Part shown: positions 1-9,784 of the stretch, piece by piece
Numbering within the stretch: the first letter of the stretch is position 1
How the letters are laid out: each line of letters opens with the position of its first letter
DNA from: Gnetum montanum
Taxonomy: Eukaryota > Streptophyta > Gnetopsida > Gnetales > Gnetaceae
NCBI GenBank assembly: GCA_015680685.1
Contig: MNCI01038144.1
Coordinates: forward strand, 1 to 38,719
Reading direction: 5' to 3'
Length of the DNA: 38,719 bases
The notes under the pieces: model-generated
Told to the model about the DNA's origin: nothing
Databases searched by the model: none
The model's input: the letters and a program-made list of their open reading frames with translations, nothing else
Translations under genes and position numbers: made by a program

Positions 1-156
1 AATAAGTTTACCTCGACATGGATTAGTCCCTTTCAAATTACAAAGAAGTTGTCAGAGGATACTTACAAATTATCAACCTTGGATGGCATGGAATTGCAAT
101 TTCCATATAATGTTTTGCATATAAAACATTATTTGGGACAATTGCATACAGCTTGA
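1..156 (+). CDS. Ty3/gypsy integrase, C-terminal end (partial)
   Basis: An open frame of 51 codons enters from the left edge and stops at 154-156. It reads like the integrase C-terminal module of plant Ty3/gypsy polyproteins: KF followed by W-I-S-P-F-Q-I (family pattern W-x-G-P-F-x-I), then YKLSTLDG, then a typical ending NVLHIKHYLGQ (family: N-x-x-x-L-K-x-Y). In intact elements this module sits after the DDE core and helps target and bind DNA. There is no internal stop, unlike the other pol remnants in this window, but only the last part is visible. What follows looks like the 3' untranslated region and LTR of the same element (inference). Confidence 0.75.
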   Translation, partial: NKFTSTWISPFQITKKLSEDTYKLSTLDGMELQFPYNVLHIKHYLGQLHTA

Positions 157-569
157 AGATGTCATTACACAAAATAATATATGTATATAGTATTATGTAA
201 ATATTACTAGGAGTATAGTGTCCATTATTATATTTAATTATGCTTTATTTATATTTGGAACATTATTTTTCCTCAAGTGAGGCAAGTGGAAGCCTACAAG
301 TGAAACAAGTGGAATTCTATAAGTTTGACAAGTGGGGAAGGTGACTCATCCATCATTTAGTGAGGATTGTGACAAATGGTTTGTATGTCTAAAAAGAAGG
401 AAGCTTGGTTGAAGACACTTGGGTGGGAGTTCAAATTTTTAGCACCTATAAAAAGAGGGTTAGATTGCTTAAGATTTCATCATCTCTCAATTCAAGTTTG
501 GGAGAGCTAATGGAGTTTCAGAGAGCAATGAAAAATCCTTTTATTCCATATGTGATGGGATGTTGCCCT
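157..569 (+). repeat. LTR-like non-coding DNA downstream of integrase
   Basis: AT-rich DNA follows directly after a Ty3/gypsy pol stop codon. Between 274 and 336 the motif CAAGTG occurs five times (CAAGTGA, CAAGTGGA, CAAGTGA, CAAGTGGA, CAAGTGGG), as expected for repeated enhancer boxes in an LTR U3 region. A TATA box lies at 447-454. The stretch ends at an N (570), so the right end of the LTR cannot be placed, and no second LTR copy was found in the window. LTR identity is inference. Confidence 0.45.
447..454 (+). promoter_or_regulatory. TATA box of LTR-like region
   Basis: TATAAAAA preceded by CACC and followed by GAGGG, about 110 bp downstream of the CAAGTG cluster. Position and sequence fit an LTR core promoter directing plus-strand transcription. 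Confidence 0.4.
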
Positions 570-570
570 N

Positions 571-1161
571 AACCTGACTTCAAAACTAAAACATACTAAA
601 ATTTTCATTGAATTTTTACAGCTGAATAGAATTATTGTTTTGAGAAAAATTCCCATTTAACATAAGGTGAGATGAGATGAAAACCTCATTCCTAGGAGAA
701 AATCAAACTGTACATAACAAACTATACATTTTCAACTCCTTTATAGACTATTCTTGGGATGGAAACTGAATTGTGGGTTACCCTAATGGGAATCCTCATC
801 TCTCTAACTATTTCATAGGATATCTCTGATGTGATGAAGGCAGTCATGTTGCTCTCTAGCTTGGTGGAGCTCTCACCTTGATCTACNACTGCCTTCATCA
901 CATCAGAGATATCCTATGAAATAGTTAGAGAGATGAGGATTCCCATTAGGGTAACCCACAATTCAGTTTCCATCCCAAGAATAGTCTATAAAGGAGTTGA
1001 AAATGTATAGTTTGTTATGTACAGTTTGATTTTCTCCTAGGAATGAGGTTTTCATCTCATCTCACCTTATGTTAAATGGGAATTTTTCTCAAAACAATAA
1101 TTCTATTCAGCTGTAAAAATTCAATGAAAATTTTAGTATGTTTTAGTTTTGAAGTCAGGTT
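571..1161. repeat. Perfect 274-bp inverted repeat beside Ns
   Basis: Positions 571-844 are, by eye, the exact reverse complement of 888-1161. The spacer is 845-887. The left arm begins at the first base after the N at 570, and the right arm begins at the first base after the N at 887. The block between the Ns (571-886) therefore looks like a small contig placed in inverted orientation beside its own duplicate. A natural fold-back element or inverted duplication is the alternative. No flanking target-site duplication is visible. Confidence 0.85.
722..886 (-). other. Open coding fragment in inverted-repeat arm
   Basis: Read leftward from 886, 54 codons are open before a TAG at 722. The mirror copy of its last 40 codons is at 888-1010 on the plus strand. 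The peptide includes ITSEISYEIVREMRIPIRV and ends IPRIVYKGVENV. I do not recognise it. It could be the end of an exon of a host gene or a transposon protein. The open frame runs to the edge of the N-bounded block, so its true start is not in the window. Confidence 0.3.
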
Positions 1162-1838
1162 GCACAAGTTTATTTAAGCTTTTAAGGAGCTAGAAATGTT
1201 AGCACATTTTAGCCATTTTAATGAACAGAGACATGAGATGATTGAGATTTCCAAAAATATTTCAATACAAATATTGAAATAGCAAGATGTAATCTGAAAG
1301 GGTATTGATTCCTATCCTTTTTTTTTTGAGAAAAAAGAAAGAGATGGATTGAAAAAAAAGATGGCATGAATGAAAACAAAAATAGAATAACTGGCAAATC
1401 CTTGGATACTAGTAAAGAACAAGCAGGAGAAGGTGATAGAAAACAGTGTTTCAGGCTACCGATATTTGTTCAAAAGCACCTATGCTCTGCCTTAAATAAT
1501 TTGGAAAGAATTTCAAAAGAATAATGCTTGAACTTACCAAAGGTTCACGTAAGTTATTATGCGGTGATGAAACACAGAATTTTATGATTCAATTTTATTT
1601 AACTAATGAAATCCAGTTACGTCAACAAGTAAATGAAATAATATTATGGTCACTTTTCTTTGCCGTTGGTTTGGGGTTTTTCCTGCTGCTTCCACCTCAA
1701 TCAATTATCTACAACTCAACATTGCCATTTTCGTTCTGTTGCTACTATGAAAATTCCCAATGCATTTCAAATTGAGCTCTGTGAGAAGAGGAAATTCTTG
1801 TGAAGTTGCGGAGGATTTTTGGTGGGTTTGAGCCAGCC
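1162..1838. other. Non-coding stretch upstream of EF-hand pseudogene
   Basis: AT-rich, with an A/T run near 1318-1360. A chance open frame at 1524-1775 has no family resemblance. The last 100 bp or so are probably the old 5' leader of the EF-hand gene; I see no clear TATA box. Confidence 0.4.
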
Positions 1839-2156
1839 ATGGAGTTCGAGGATTATTTGCTTGTGATGGTAGAGAAATTAGGGGCTGACAAGTTCATGGC
1901 GGAGATGTTCAAGGGTTTCGAGCTTCTGGCGGAGCCTGTGACGGGACTGATAACATTGGAGAGCCTGCACAGAAATACTACAATTCTAGATCTAGATTCG
2001 CTCTCTGACGTCGATCTGCAGGCCATTCTCAAGGAGGGAAATTTTGATGGTGACGGTGCTCTATCCCAGCGTGAGTTTTGAAGAAAATATCTTAGCCCTG
2101 CTTTCAAAGATGTTGCCGATGAATGGTTTTGGTGGATGCTCGCTCAGGAGCAGTAG
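1839..2156 (+). pseudogene. EF-hand Ca2+-binding protein, KIC/PBP1 type, broken
   Basis: The ATG at 1839 sits in a strong plant start context (GCCATGG). The frame reads MEFEDYLLVMVEKLG, then KGFELLAEPVTGLITLESL, then a single EF-hand loop with GNFDGDGALSQREF, an order shared with the small plant proteins KIC/PBP1 that bind kinesin-like calmodulin-binding protein or PINOID. These are normally about 110-135 residues, intronless and cytosolic. In the loop, position 1 is Asn instead of Asp, while D3, D5, G6 and E12 remain. A TGA at 2079-2081 cuts the protein at 80 residues, where the family usually has Cys. After it, in the same frame but about three residues short, the tail continues LSPAFKDVADEWFWW to a stop at 2154-2156. 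It is either a pseudogene or a truncated allele. CpG is frequent here (13 in 1800-2160), unlike the surrounding retroelements. Confidence 0.8.
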
Positions 2157-3084
2157 CTCTAAAAATTGGAACTTGGCTTCTTGAGTAACATTCTGGGAAC
2201 ATCTAAACTGATCGTGGATTTCCAGCAGAAGTGATTGATGATTCTGTAACACGATTTCTAAAAACTGTGTAGACACATTCGTGGAGGGAATGAAATCTGG
2301 GTTCTTGTTTTTGTTCCACAATTTCAAAAAAATAAAACGTAGGAGGCCCTAAGAGAATTTGGGGCAGAACAAAACAAATTCCAGGGAACTATTCATCATT
2401 TTCTTTCTTTCTTCCAAGAAAATCCTTTTCCCTCACTCTTCAACTACTGAACACCACAATGATGCAAGATGCAGCGGTAGAGCCTTCTCCTACGGTGGCA
2501 ATTGGTTATGATTTTGCAAGGCCTTATTGTGCGGTGGTAGTTCAAACATACGATTTTGGTTGAAACAACACTTTGGACCTTGGTTAGAAGATGTGTCGGT
2601 TCTTACAGGTTTTATGCAAAGATAAGAGAAAGGAGAAAACGAACTAGCCGATTACACCTGCTGTTCTGGAATTGTTGCTGATTATCTGCGTGATGTACCA
2701 AGGAAGATGAAGAAGAATTATTTTTAGCCATTAACTCTTTTGCTTTCACTCACATTTACACCAAGATGTATGTAAAATTATCTTATTACTTCCACTTGTT
2801 TATAACCTTACGAAAGCATTAGGTGGTTAAAATATCTAACAAATTAATCAACATATATACATATATATAGATATAATAACCATTAAATAAAGTACCTATA
2901 GTGTGAAGCCTTGGTTTAAAAACTTGCCTTTAATTATCCCAAGTCTTAAAACATTATTATATATATAAGTTACTACTCATAAAAATATTTGCAATATTGA
3001 TGTTAAAATATTTATAATATCACATTACATTTAATATAATATTTACAAATATTAATGTTAACATAAATTTCTACTAATTCTATG
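2157..3084. other. Intergenic; possible 3' end of EF-hand gene
   Basis: An AATAAAA at about 2330 could be the old poly(A) signal of the EF-hand gene. A 34-codon open frame at 2459-2563 (starting MMQDAAVEPSPTVAIGYDF) has no resemblance I recognise. From about 2830 the DNA is AT-rich with TATATA runs. Nothing else is supported. Confidence 0.35.
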
Positions 3085-4060
3085 TATAACTTCCTAACTC
3101 CCTAACTACATAACTTCCTCCAAACTAGATGGATAAGTTGTAACCTTCTTACTTGGGAGAAAAGTTAGCTAGGATATTTTGGAATGTAACCACCTTTGAA
3201 CCCTTTAAAAAGGGGAAATAATACTTGAAGAGGAGGAGACTTTTTGGAGGTCTCATACATGACACTTTTGGAGATAACACCTTGGAAGGCTACTAGTTAG
3301 CACTTGGGCTCTCACTTGAAGACACACTTTGGGTCTTGAGAAGAGCATTTGTAAAGAAGATTTGTAAAGAAGATTGCTTGTAAGATGGCTTGCTAAAGAA
3401 AAGATTTCAGCCTCTTTGTCATAGTCCTGTGAGTTATGTTTTATTTCTATTTTTTTTAAATTGTGTAGCTAGTGGTTTAGACAGTATCATCCTTGGCAAG
3501 TAATTTTGGGATTTTTAGATTGCTCTTATTGTTCTTGTTGCCCGATAAAAAATTTTTGTTAAAATTTTTCCATAGAAGTGCTTGTGTTTAAAATCCTTAA
3601 GAGCATTTTAGTAGTAAATTTTATTATTGTGCAACATATACGAACCGCTATTGGGATTGTTGTAAGAGAGCCTCTGCTTGTAGTCATGCCGTTGAACAAT
3701 TTAGTAGTCAAGAGGGTTCAGAAAATCTTTGGTATTTTGATGGGACCAAAATAGCTTCTTTTTATCTTTAAAGTGAATTTCCATGGTATTTCAATCAAAA
3801 ATTGTCAAGTCTTTCGAAGGTTCTATTGAATTCAATTGTTGGCATCCATTATCTAGCCAAAATAGAGTCTCGTACGTGGTAGATTACGCAGCAATTTTTT
3901 GGTAGCATAGTAGGATTGCCTTGAAGAAATTGCTTATTTAAGCCTTGGAAGTTTGAACAATTCGTAGATGTTGAATTTGGGATAGCTTTATTGCGAAGTG
4001 TTTACTCGTGTCATTTTACCTTGTTTAAATATTTGAGGTCTACACAAATCTACTTTCTTT
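3085..4060 (+). repeat. LTR-like and leader-like retroelement DNA
   Basis: The stretch starts with a repeated TAACTTCCTAACT / ACTACATAACTTCC motif. It carries a TATA-like box inside the near-palindrome CCCTTTAAAAAGGG (3201-3214). Downstream is a transcribed-leader-like part with a short tandem duplication of TTTGTAAAGAAGA (about 3349-3376). It is followed after an N (4061) by degenerate coding DNA in the same orientation. It therefore looks like the 5' LTR plus leader of the element coding at 4358-6083, but no clear matching 3' LTR or primer-binding site was found. Confidence 0.35.
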
Positions 4061-4357
4061 NTTCAGAACCACACACCGCAACAGCACACACACATACTCA
4101 CATTAACTGTTGAGTTTATTTGGAGGTATCTGGGCCTTGGTGTTGCCAGAGACCAGTAGGCACCTAAATCCTGTTCAAGGACACCCATTGGTGGTCACGT
4201 CCCAAACGGTTGCCAACAATAGGATTTCTACCTATGTAGCTAGAGAAAGTGCAATCTTGATGGGCATGGTTGATGTCAATTTGCGTCATTTGTATTTAAT
4301 AGAGATATTAAGGTAGTTTGAAAAATGGAAGATAGGAAATTTTACACTCTCCTTTAC

Positions 4358-5114
4358 ATGTCTAATCAAGAAGCTATGTTAGCATGCTAGAACTCTAGGG
4401 TACACTAATGATGTCCTTAGAGAAACTCAAAATGCTTCATATGCTGAATTACTAAAGCCACCAGCACCAAGAAAAGGTGTTGGTGAGATACTAAGGCCTA
4501 AAAAAGAATAGATAGTTGGGCCCACTACACCTAAAAGAGTAGGGCCTAGCCAAATTTTAGACATGAAGCTCAGCCAACAATAAGAGGTAGGGCCCAACAC
4601 ACAACCCACAGGCCAGCAGGACCAGCAACCACCATCGCCACTACAAGATTGCTGACCATCGATGAGCCATCTTAGGGCCATCATAAAAATAGTTAGTTGG
4701 GGAAGTAGGGATGAGGCCAATCTTTTCAAGGTGATTGATGATGTTGTAGAGCCCAACACATTAATCAATCCTACAACAGGCAAGGTCTCAATTCAAATAG
4801 AAGGAGGGGAATCACATTGGTCACAACAAAGCTTGGGAAATGATGCATCATTCCAAGTACAATTAGAAACTGGTGAAGGTACCATAGTGGTGGTCATGCA
4901 ACACCAACATGTAGCTGGAGTAGCAAAGGTGGTCATGGATGACATTAAAGAATCATTTAACATCCCTATTATGCCACTAGAAAATTTCATAGTAGCACCT
5001 AATGCTCAAGTTCTAGTCAGTACCTCAATGACTCCTATAAAACATGAGGATGCTCTGGATCACTTGCTAGAAATAAGAAAAGTAACGATGTCCTTGTTTG
5101 ACATCCCCTAGGAT
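4358..5114 (+). pseudogene. Unidentified retroelement protein, N-terminal part
   Basis: From the ATG at 4358 (MSNQEAML), with one early frameshift, a single frame from 4383 to 5111 encodes YTNDVLRETQNASYAELLK, a Pro/Gln-rich stretch (QQDQQPPSPLQ), then a longer segment with WGSRDEANLFKVIDDVV and a Val-rich part. It is open except for a few TAG/TAA/TGA codons, and is fully open from 4662 to 5111. I do not recognise a domain. The neighbourhood (LTR-like DNA on both sides, same orientation as 5162-6083) suggests a structural protein of a non-autonomous LTR element; that is inference. Confidence 0.35.
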
Positions 5115-5161
5115 GTCATAGTAACACAATTAGACCTCATTCCACTAAAGGGAAGTTGGTC

Positions 5162-6083
5162 ATGCCTAAGGTTAGGGTCAAACATGTAGAGGATGAGTTG
5201 AGGAGACTCTAAGAAATGTTCATTGCCCTACAAGTTGAACAGCGAGATCCATCCCAACTTGTTCCAACTAATCAGCTAGAATCATTTATGAAAAAGTATT
5301 TAAATAAATTTTTAGTGAAAAATAAAAGGATGGCAATGAAAAAGGAGTAGTTTGATTGGGATGCTTCAAAAGCACAAGCTTAGAGAGATGCATATCCAAA
5401 AGCACTCAAGGCCTTATAAGAAGATAATAAATTCCTTACTATAGGAAATCTTTGGTTGATGATAGTTGAAAAATAAAAGAATGTTCTCAAGGAAAGTTTC
5501 TAAAAAATGCAAGAATAACTAATAAGAGTCAACCAAGACATAAGTTGGTTAGCTAGAGAAAACAAAAATCTCTCAATGAAGAAGGTACACACCATCCAAT
5601 AGAAGACAACCATTGAAATAAATGCATGGAAAAATGACGCTAAGTGGCATAAAAAATTAAAGGAACATTTTTGATGATGTATAGGAAGATCATTGAAAAA
5701 TAGATCTATATGGATAAGGACCACATTAACTCTTTTAGTGCTCAAAACAGTGATTAGTGAGTGATATTGGATACTTATGCCTTCATCCACCAAGTAGAAT
5801 TAAAAATTTAAGACCTATAGATCTAGGATCTCATAGAATACATGGAGTTGTCAAATCTATTGTACGCCAACTTGGCCATGTTAAGAGTAGGGTGCTTGAG
5901 GCCTAAGCTAAAAAATTAGGTNCTCCATCAAACAATGGAACATTAGCATGGATGGCACATGATCCTTAGACAGAGGAGCAAAACCTTTAGGCACTCCTTC
6001 AAAAGTATCCATTTCAAAAGCCTAGAGCATAAGATAAAGGGATGAAGCCCATGGAGGAACCACCACCACCAAGGACCACATGA
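5162..6083 (+). pseudogene. Unidentified coiled-coil-like retroelement protein, C-terminal part
   Basis: A frame shifted from the preceding segment runs 170 codons from 5162 to 5674 and includes VKHVEDELRRL, KKYLNKFLVKNKRMAMKKE and WLARENKNLSMKKV, rich in Lys, Glu and Leu as in a coiled coil. Within it every in-frame stop except the last is TAG or TAA, often where Gln would fit. Further weak coding continues after about 5790 (YMELSNLLYANLAMLR) past an N at 5922 and ends with PMEEPPPPRTT at a TGA (6081-6083). Family unknown. A similar charged, degenerate region lies at 37635-38480, but I could not show that the two are related. Confidence 0.35.
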
Positions 6084-7149
6084 GTTCCAAAACATTTTGT
6101 ATTTTTTTTTTGGTGTCCAGATTTTATTTTGTCTAGTCCCACACTATGGCATGAAATAATCCATAGTCAATCCATAATCCCATACCTATCTATTATGTAA
6201 TAAAATAAACTTGTTCCTCATTTTTTTTGACTTGAGGATGAGTTTTTATTTAGTCATGGATGTATGATGAATCATAGTTTTCTAGGCCTTGATATCAAGT
6301 ATACAATATCAGGTACATGATATCGTAGCCTAGATATGATATTGTATACATGATATCATGATTCTTGTGTTAGCCTATAAATATAGCACTCAAGCATACA
6401 ATGAGAAAGTAATTTTGTCAATCTTTAAGTTAGTCTTTCAGTCCATTTTTAGTTTTCAATTATTTTCTCAAGTGCATGCCTATAGTGTGATGCTTATAAT
6501 TATATGGAACCTTGGTTTGAGTGTGACATACTTGGACACGCACATGATTCGTAATAAAGATTGGGATTAGTCCATCATTGCAGCATTTACTTAGCTTTTA
6601 CATGTTTTAATTGTTAATTATTTATTGTTGTTTTCATACTTAATATTTCTTTTATCATGATTTACTATTCCTATTGTTAATGTAGATTAAGTACATCTTA
6701 ATCACAAACATTTAAGTGTAACTACATGGTAACCCATTAGTGTATCAAGTAGTGTCTCGAGTGATGTGCACTTGGTAATCCCAGAAGTTGTACATGAATT
6801 CTAGGATGTGTATGGATGATTAGGGACAGATGCTCTTCGCACATAGGCTAGCTTAGATTTTATTTCTTATTTCTTATTAGCTTAATAAAGTTATTCCTTA
6901 TTGTCCTTAGGAGTAGCATAGTAGTAGAAACCACATCATACACCTCACTTTGGACTAAACCATACATGACAAAGAAAATATTGATCCATGTGGAAAGATA
7001 ATGAACTACAGTCAACATATAACTATCTAGGTGCCACAACTAGTTTGTTTACGGAGTTCAACTAGATCATGCATACATGCTTGTATTCATATGGTTAAGT
7101 GTAGGGATACCTCACTGCTCATCAATAGTATGTAGAGACCATTGGAGTT
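6084..7149 (+). repeat. LTR-like DNA with TATA box and poly(A) signal
   Basis: Directly downstream of the proline-rich coding end is a T-run (6109-6118), then the hairpin at 6290-6358, a TATA box TATAAATA at 6376-6383 and an AATAAA at 6553-6558. The TATA-to-poly(A) spacing of about 175 bp fits a 3' LTR. The ends are not defined. From about 6600 to 7149 I see nothing beyond AT-rich filler. Confidence 0.4.
6290..6358. repeat. Hairpin: 23-bp inverted repeat rich in GATATC
   Basis: Arms 6290-6312 and 6336-6358 match in 21 of 23 positions as inverted repeats. Each arm carries TGATATCA followed by GTATACAATATCA. The 23-nt spacer contains a further ATGATATCG. The structure sits about 20 bp upstream of the TATA box, where an LTR regulatory element would be. 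Confidence 0.75.
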
Positions 7150-7410
7150 TACTTTTGAAGAAGGAACTCTTTTGAAGGTAGATTATGTAGGGTAGATAAG
7201 GACAAATAAGGAAATAAGTCAAAAGTTCTTGAGATATTATGATGGACCGTTCAAGATCCTTACTTATGTCAACCTAGTTGGATAAAAGTTATAGTTATGA
7301 GCATATATGGTGAAATATCATCTTGTGTTCCAGGTTTCAATGCTCAAAATTCAATCTAAGAGATTCTCATTTAATGACATTGAGATCTCGAGGACCTATG
7401 AACATTAAAC
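7150..7410 (+). pseudogene. Ty3/gypsy integrase C-terminal remnant
   Basis: In one frame the DNA reads EISQKFLRYYDGPFKIL, two stop-rich turns, then HLVFQVSMLK, matching the plant Ty3/gypsy integrase tail (K-x-x-x-R-Y-x-G-P-F-x-I ... H-x-V-F-H-V-S-x-L-K). Three stops (TAA, TAG, TGA) lie in the middle. The form of this tail is that of chromovirus-like elements, different from the integrase end at 1-156, so at least two gypsy lineages are present left of 9 kb. No clear chromodomain follows. Confidence 0.65.
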
Positions 7411-9040
7411 CTATAAAAGAATAATGGATTTATTTCATTATCAATGTGAAAAATTGCATGCACACCTAATTAGAAGATGGAGTTCTTGATGTACTAGCAA
7501 GATACATCCTCAAAGGAGAACACCTAGAAGAGGTAGTATACCAAAGCCAACGTAGTAAGGATGGTGCCAACATAGTAAGGATGATGCCAACATAGTCACA
7601 AAAGTTCATTTACTATTTATTATAAATGGATGGCTTTTGTAGATGTAGTATATACCATAATTACTATAAATGGTAACTATGTTCAAAGTTGATAACCGTT
7701 GCACCTATAAATTTACATAAATCTATCAATTATCATGGAAGTTGTGTATAGACCCAAAAATAGCTAAATCCACCCTATAATACCCAACATAGACACTTTA
7801 TTCTATTCTGAATTTTGACATAACCAATAGCATTTTTGGCATTATAGTACCTATTTTTAGCAAAAATTGGTACTATGGTAGGCACAAAGACTCCCATGTA
7901 GTTGCTATTGCATGAAAAGTGAAGTGCCATTTCCATGATCACATTGCAGACCTTGGTGAAAACCAATGAAAAGTTGCTAGAAACCAAAGTTGCGAAGAAA
8001 CTGGATCATGAAGTTGTAGTAGAACACAACCTACCTTCTCCAATGGACTTTAAGCTCCTAAAAGCAACTTCTTGCACTCTTGGCACAAAATCTATACTTC
8101 ATGAACCTTATTCTTTATTTATTATTTAAATAAAGTTATTGTTCATGTTGTGCAAGTTTTAGTTTACATTTTCATTTCTGTACCTATTTTTGTTTTGGAT
8201 CTACAACTTCAATTATGTTTTTGTTTCCATTTTTATTTTTGTTTCTATTTCCAAAACCATTTTCATTTTTATTTATACTTCCATAAGTCCCTAGGTGATT
8301 AGCAAGACCATCTAAGATGCCTTAAATTCCATTTTCAAAGGCCCTTGAAATTCAAGGTTAAAATTATTATGGTGCTTCGATTTTTGGATTTTTATTTTAA
8401 CAATTAAAATTTCTAGCACCAAAAATTTTCTAGTGCCAGAAGGAGAGCCTCCATCCAAATTCTTGCCCAAAACCCCTTTTCCAACTATCACATTTTCATG
8501 TTTTGAAATGTACAAACAAATTTTCATAAAACCTTGGAAATTAGTGTAGTTGGATTTTTGTTGCATTTTCATGGTAGTTGTTGGTTTCCTTGAAGCTAAT
8601 GTGGTTGACTATAGTACCTAGTCTACTGGAGCACTAGTCTACTATAGCACTTGGTCTACTATAGCACCTATTTCTGTTCAATAAATAAACCACTTTTTTT
8701 TTGTTTTCACCATTTTGTAGTAGTTTTCTACTACCTTTTCCATTTTTAGTCACTTACATTAATGGATCATTCCACTTACTACATTTTTACTAAAAATAGT
8801 AAAAAAATCTAAAACCACATCTTTTGACAATGTCATTCCAACAATCAACCAAATTATCTTTAAACTTCATTGACAATGTGTTTGGTCAATAGGTCATAAG
8901 GGTCTATGAACCCAAAGACCTCCCATGATCGAGTGTAGCCAATCCTTATGACTTATGAGGCAAAGTCCTAGGATCTTGATGATAAATAAAGATTACTACA
9001 AGTACATTTGTGCCAAAATATAGGCTAGCATGTTGATTTC
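7411..9040 (+). other. Probable LTR/leader DNA before Tat gag
   Basis: No gene is supported. It includes T-rich low-complexity DNA (about 8146-8285) and a short tandem repeat at 8608-8669 of GTCTACTATAGCAC-like units. By position the 3' part should be the 5' LTR or leader of the Tat element whose gag starts near 9041. I could not find its LTR ends or a primer-binding site, nor a matching 3' LTR after 31305. Confidence 0.35.
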
Positions 9041-9784
9041 ATGGATGGAAGCAAAGGTAAAAAGGGAATAAAAGCTCATATACTAAAATGGAAAGTTGTA
9101 TATCCCTTCCCCATATGATTAGATGCCCCTTAATAACACCTATGCTCACATCGATTCTGTTAGCCTCAAGGCCTCGAGGCCTCTACATCTCAAAGTGTCA
9201 TGATCATGGACTTTTACTAGGATGATTCCATCAATCCTATGGTCCCAACCTTAATGCTTCCTCCTAGTTTCCCTATCTCTCAATTTACAAAGTACAATGA
9301 TGAAGGTGATCCCAATGCTTACTTGATAATATTTCACTTGGAATGCACATTGTTGCAAACCTGGCACATACCATTATGAGAATATTTCCTATGTCCTTGA
9401 TAGGGAAAGAACTTGAATGGTATCATGCCCTACCAGGAGGATCTATATCCTCTCTTGAAGACTTAATATTTCAATTTTTTTACTATTTCAGGTATAACTT
9501 AAAACCTATACCATGCTTGACCAACTAATGAAGCTCAAGCAAGGATCCCTTAAGCCAATGCAGAAGTTCATCCAACAGTGGAACACTCTACTCAACAAAA
9601 TATCAAAACTAATAGTTGAAACACTCCTCCTAGCTATTTTCAAGAGGATATCTAATGACTTTATTAAGTTGAAATCGTATTATCTACATCCACAGTTTAT
9701 TGGTCAAGCCTTTTCCCAAACTAGGAACATAGAGGATGTCATAGAGGCCAACCATGATCTCACCTATGTGGTGTATAAAAATTA
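9041..9784 (+). pseudogene. Ty3/gypsy gag (capsid), broken
   Basis: A candidate ATG is at 9041 (MDGSKGKKGIKAH). The retrotransposon gag domain begins around 9284 with FTKYNDEGDPNAYLIIFHL, then FPMSLIGKELEWYHALPGG (family: F-P-x-S-L-x-G-x-A-x-x-W-Y), then SLKPMQKFIQQWNTLLNKI and a C-terminal helix ending DLTYVVYKN at a TAA (9782-9784). Two frameshifts occur, near 9345-9375 and near 9513-9525, plus early stops before 9280. The protein would form the particle shell. Only one CpG is present between 9270 and 9784. Confidence 0.8.

Noticed and set aside
571-1161. Fold-back transposon or MITE
   Set aside because: The arms begin right after Ns, are perfectly identical, and have no target duplication; a misplaced duplicate contig explains this better.
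1524-1775. 83-codon plus-strand open frame
   Set aside because: No family resemblance, AT-rich, low-complexity hydrophobic content, and it lies in probable 5' leader DNA.
1853-2327. Two minus-strand open frames across the EF-hand region
   Set aside because: They are shadows of the EF-hand coding frame and its 3' flank; neither has a recognisable motif.
2459-2563. Small gene starting MMQDAAVEPSP
   Set aside because: Only 34 codons, no recognisable family, and no supporting signals.
4427-4783. 118-codon minus-strand open frame
   Set aside because: It mirrors the Pro/Gln-rich plus-strand frame, which runs much further and fits the element orientation.
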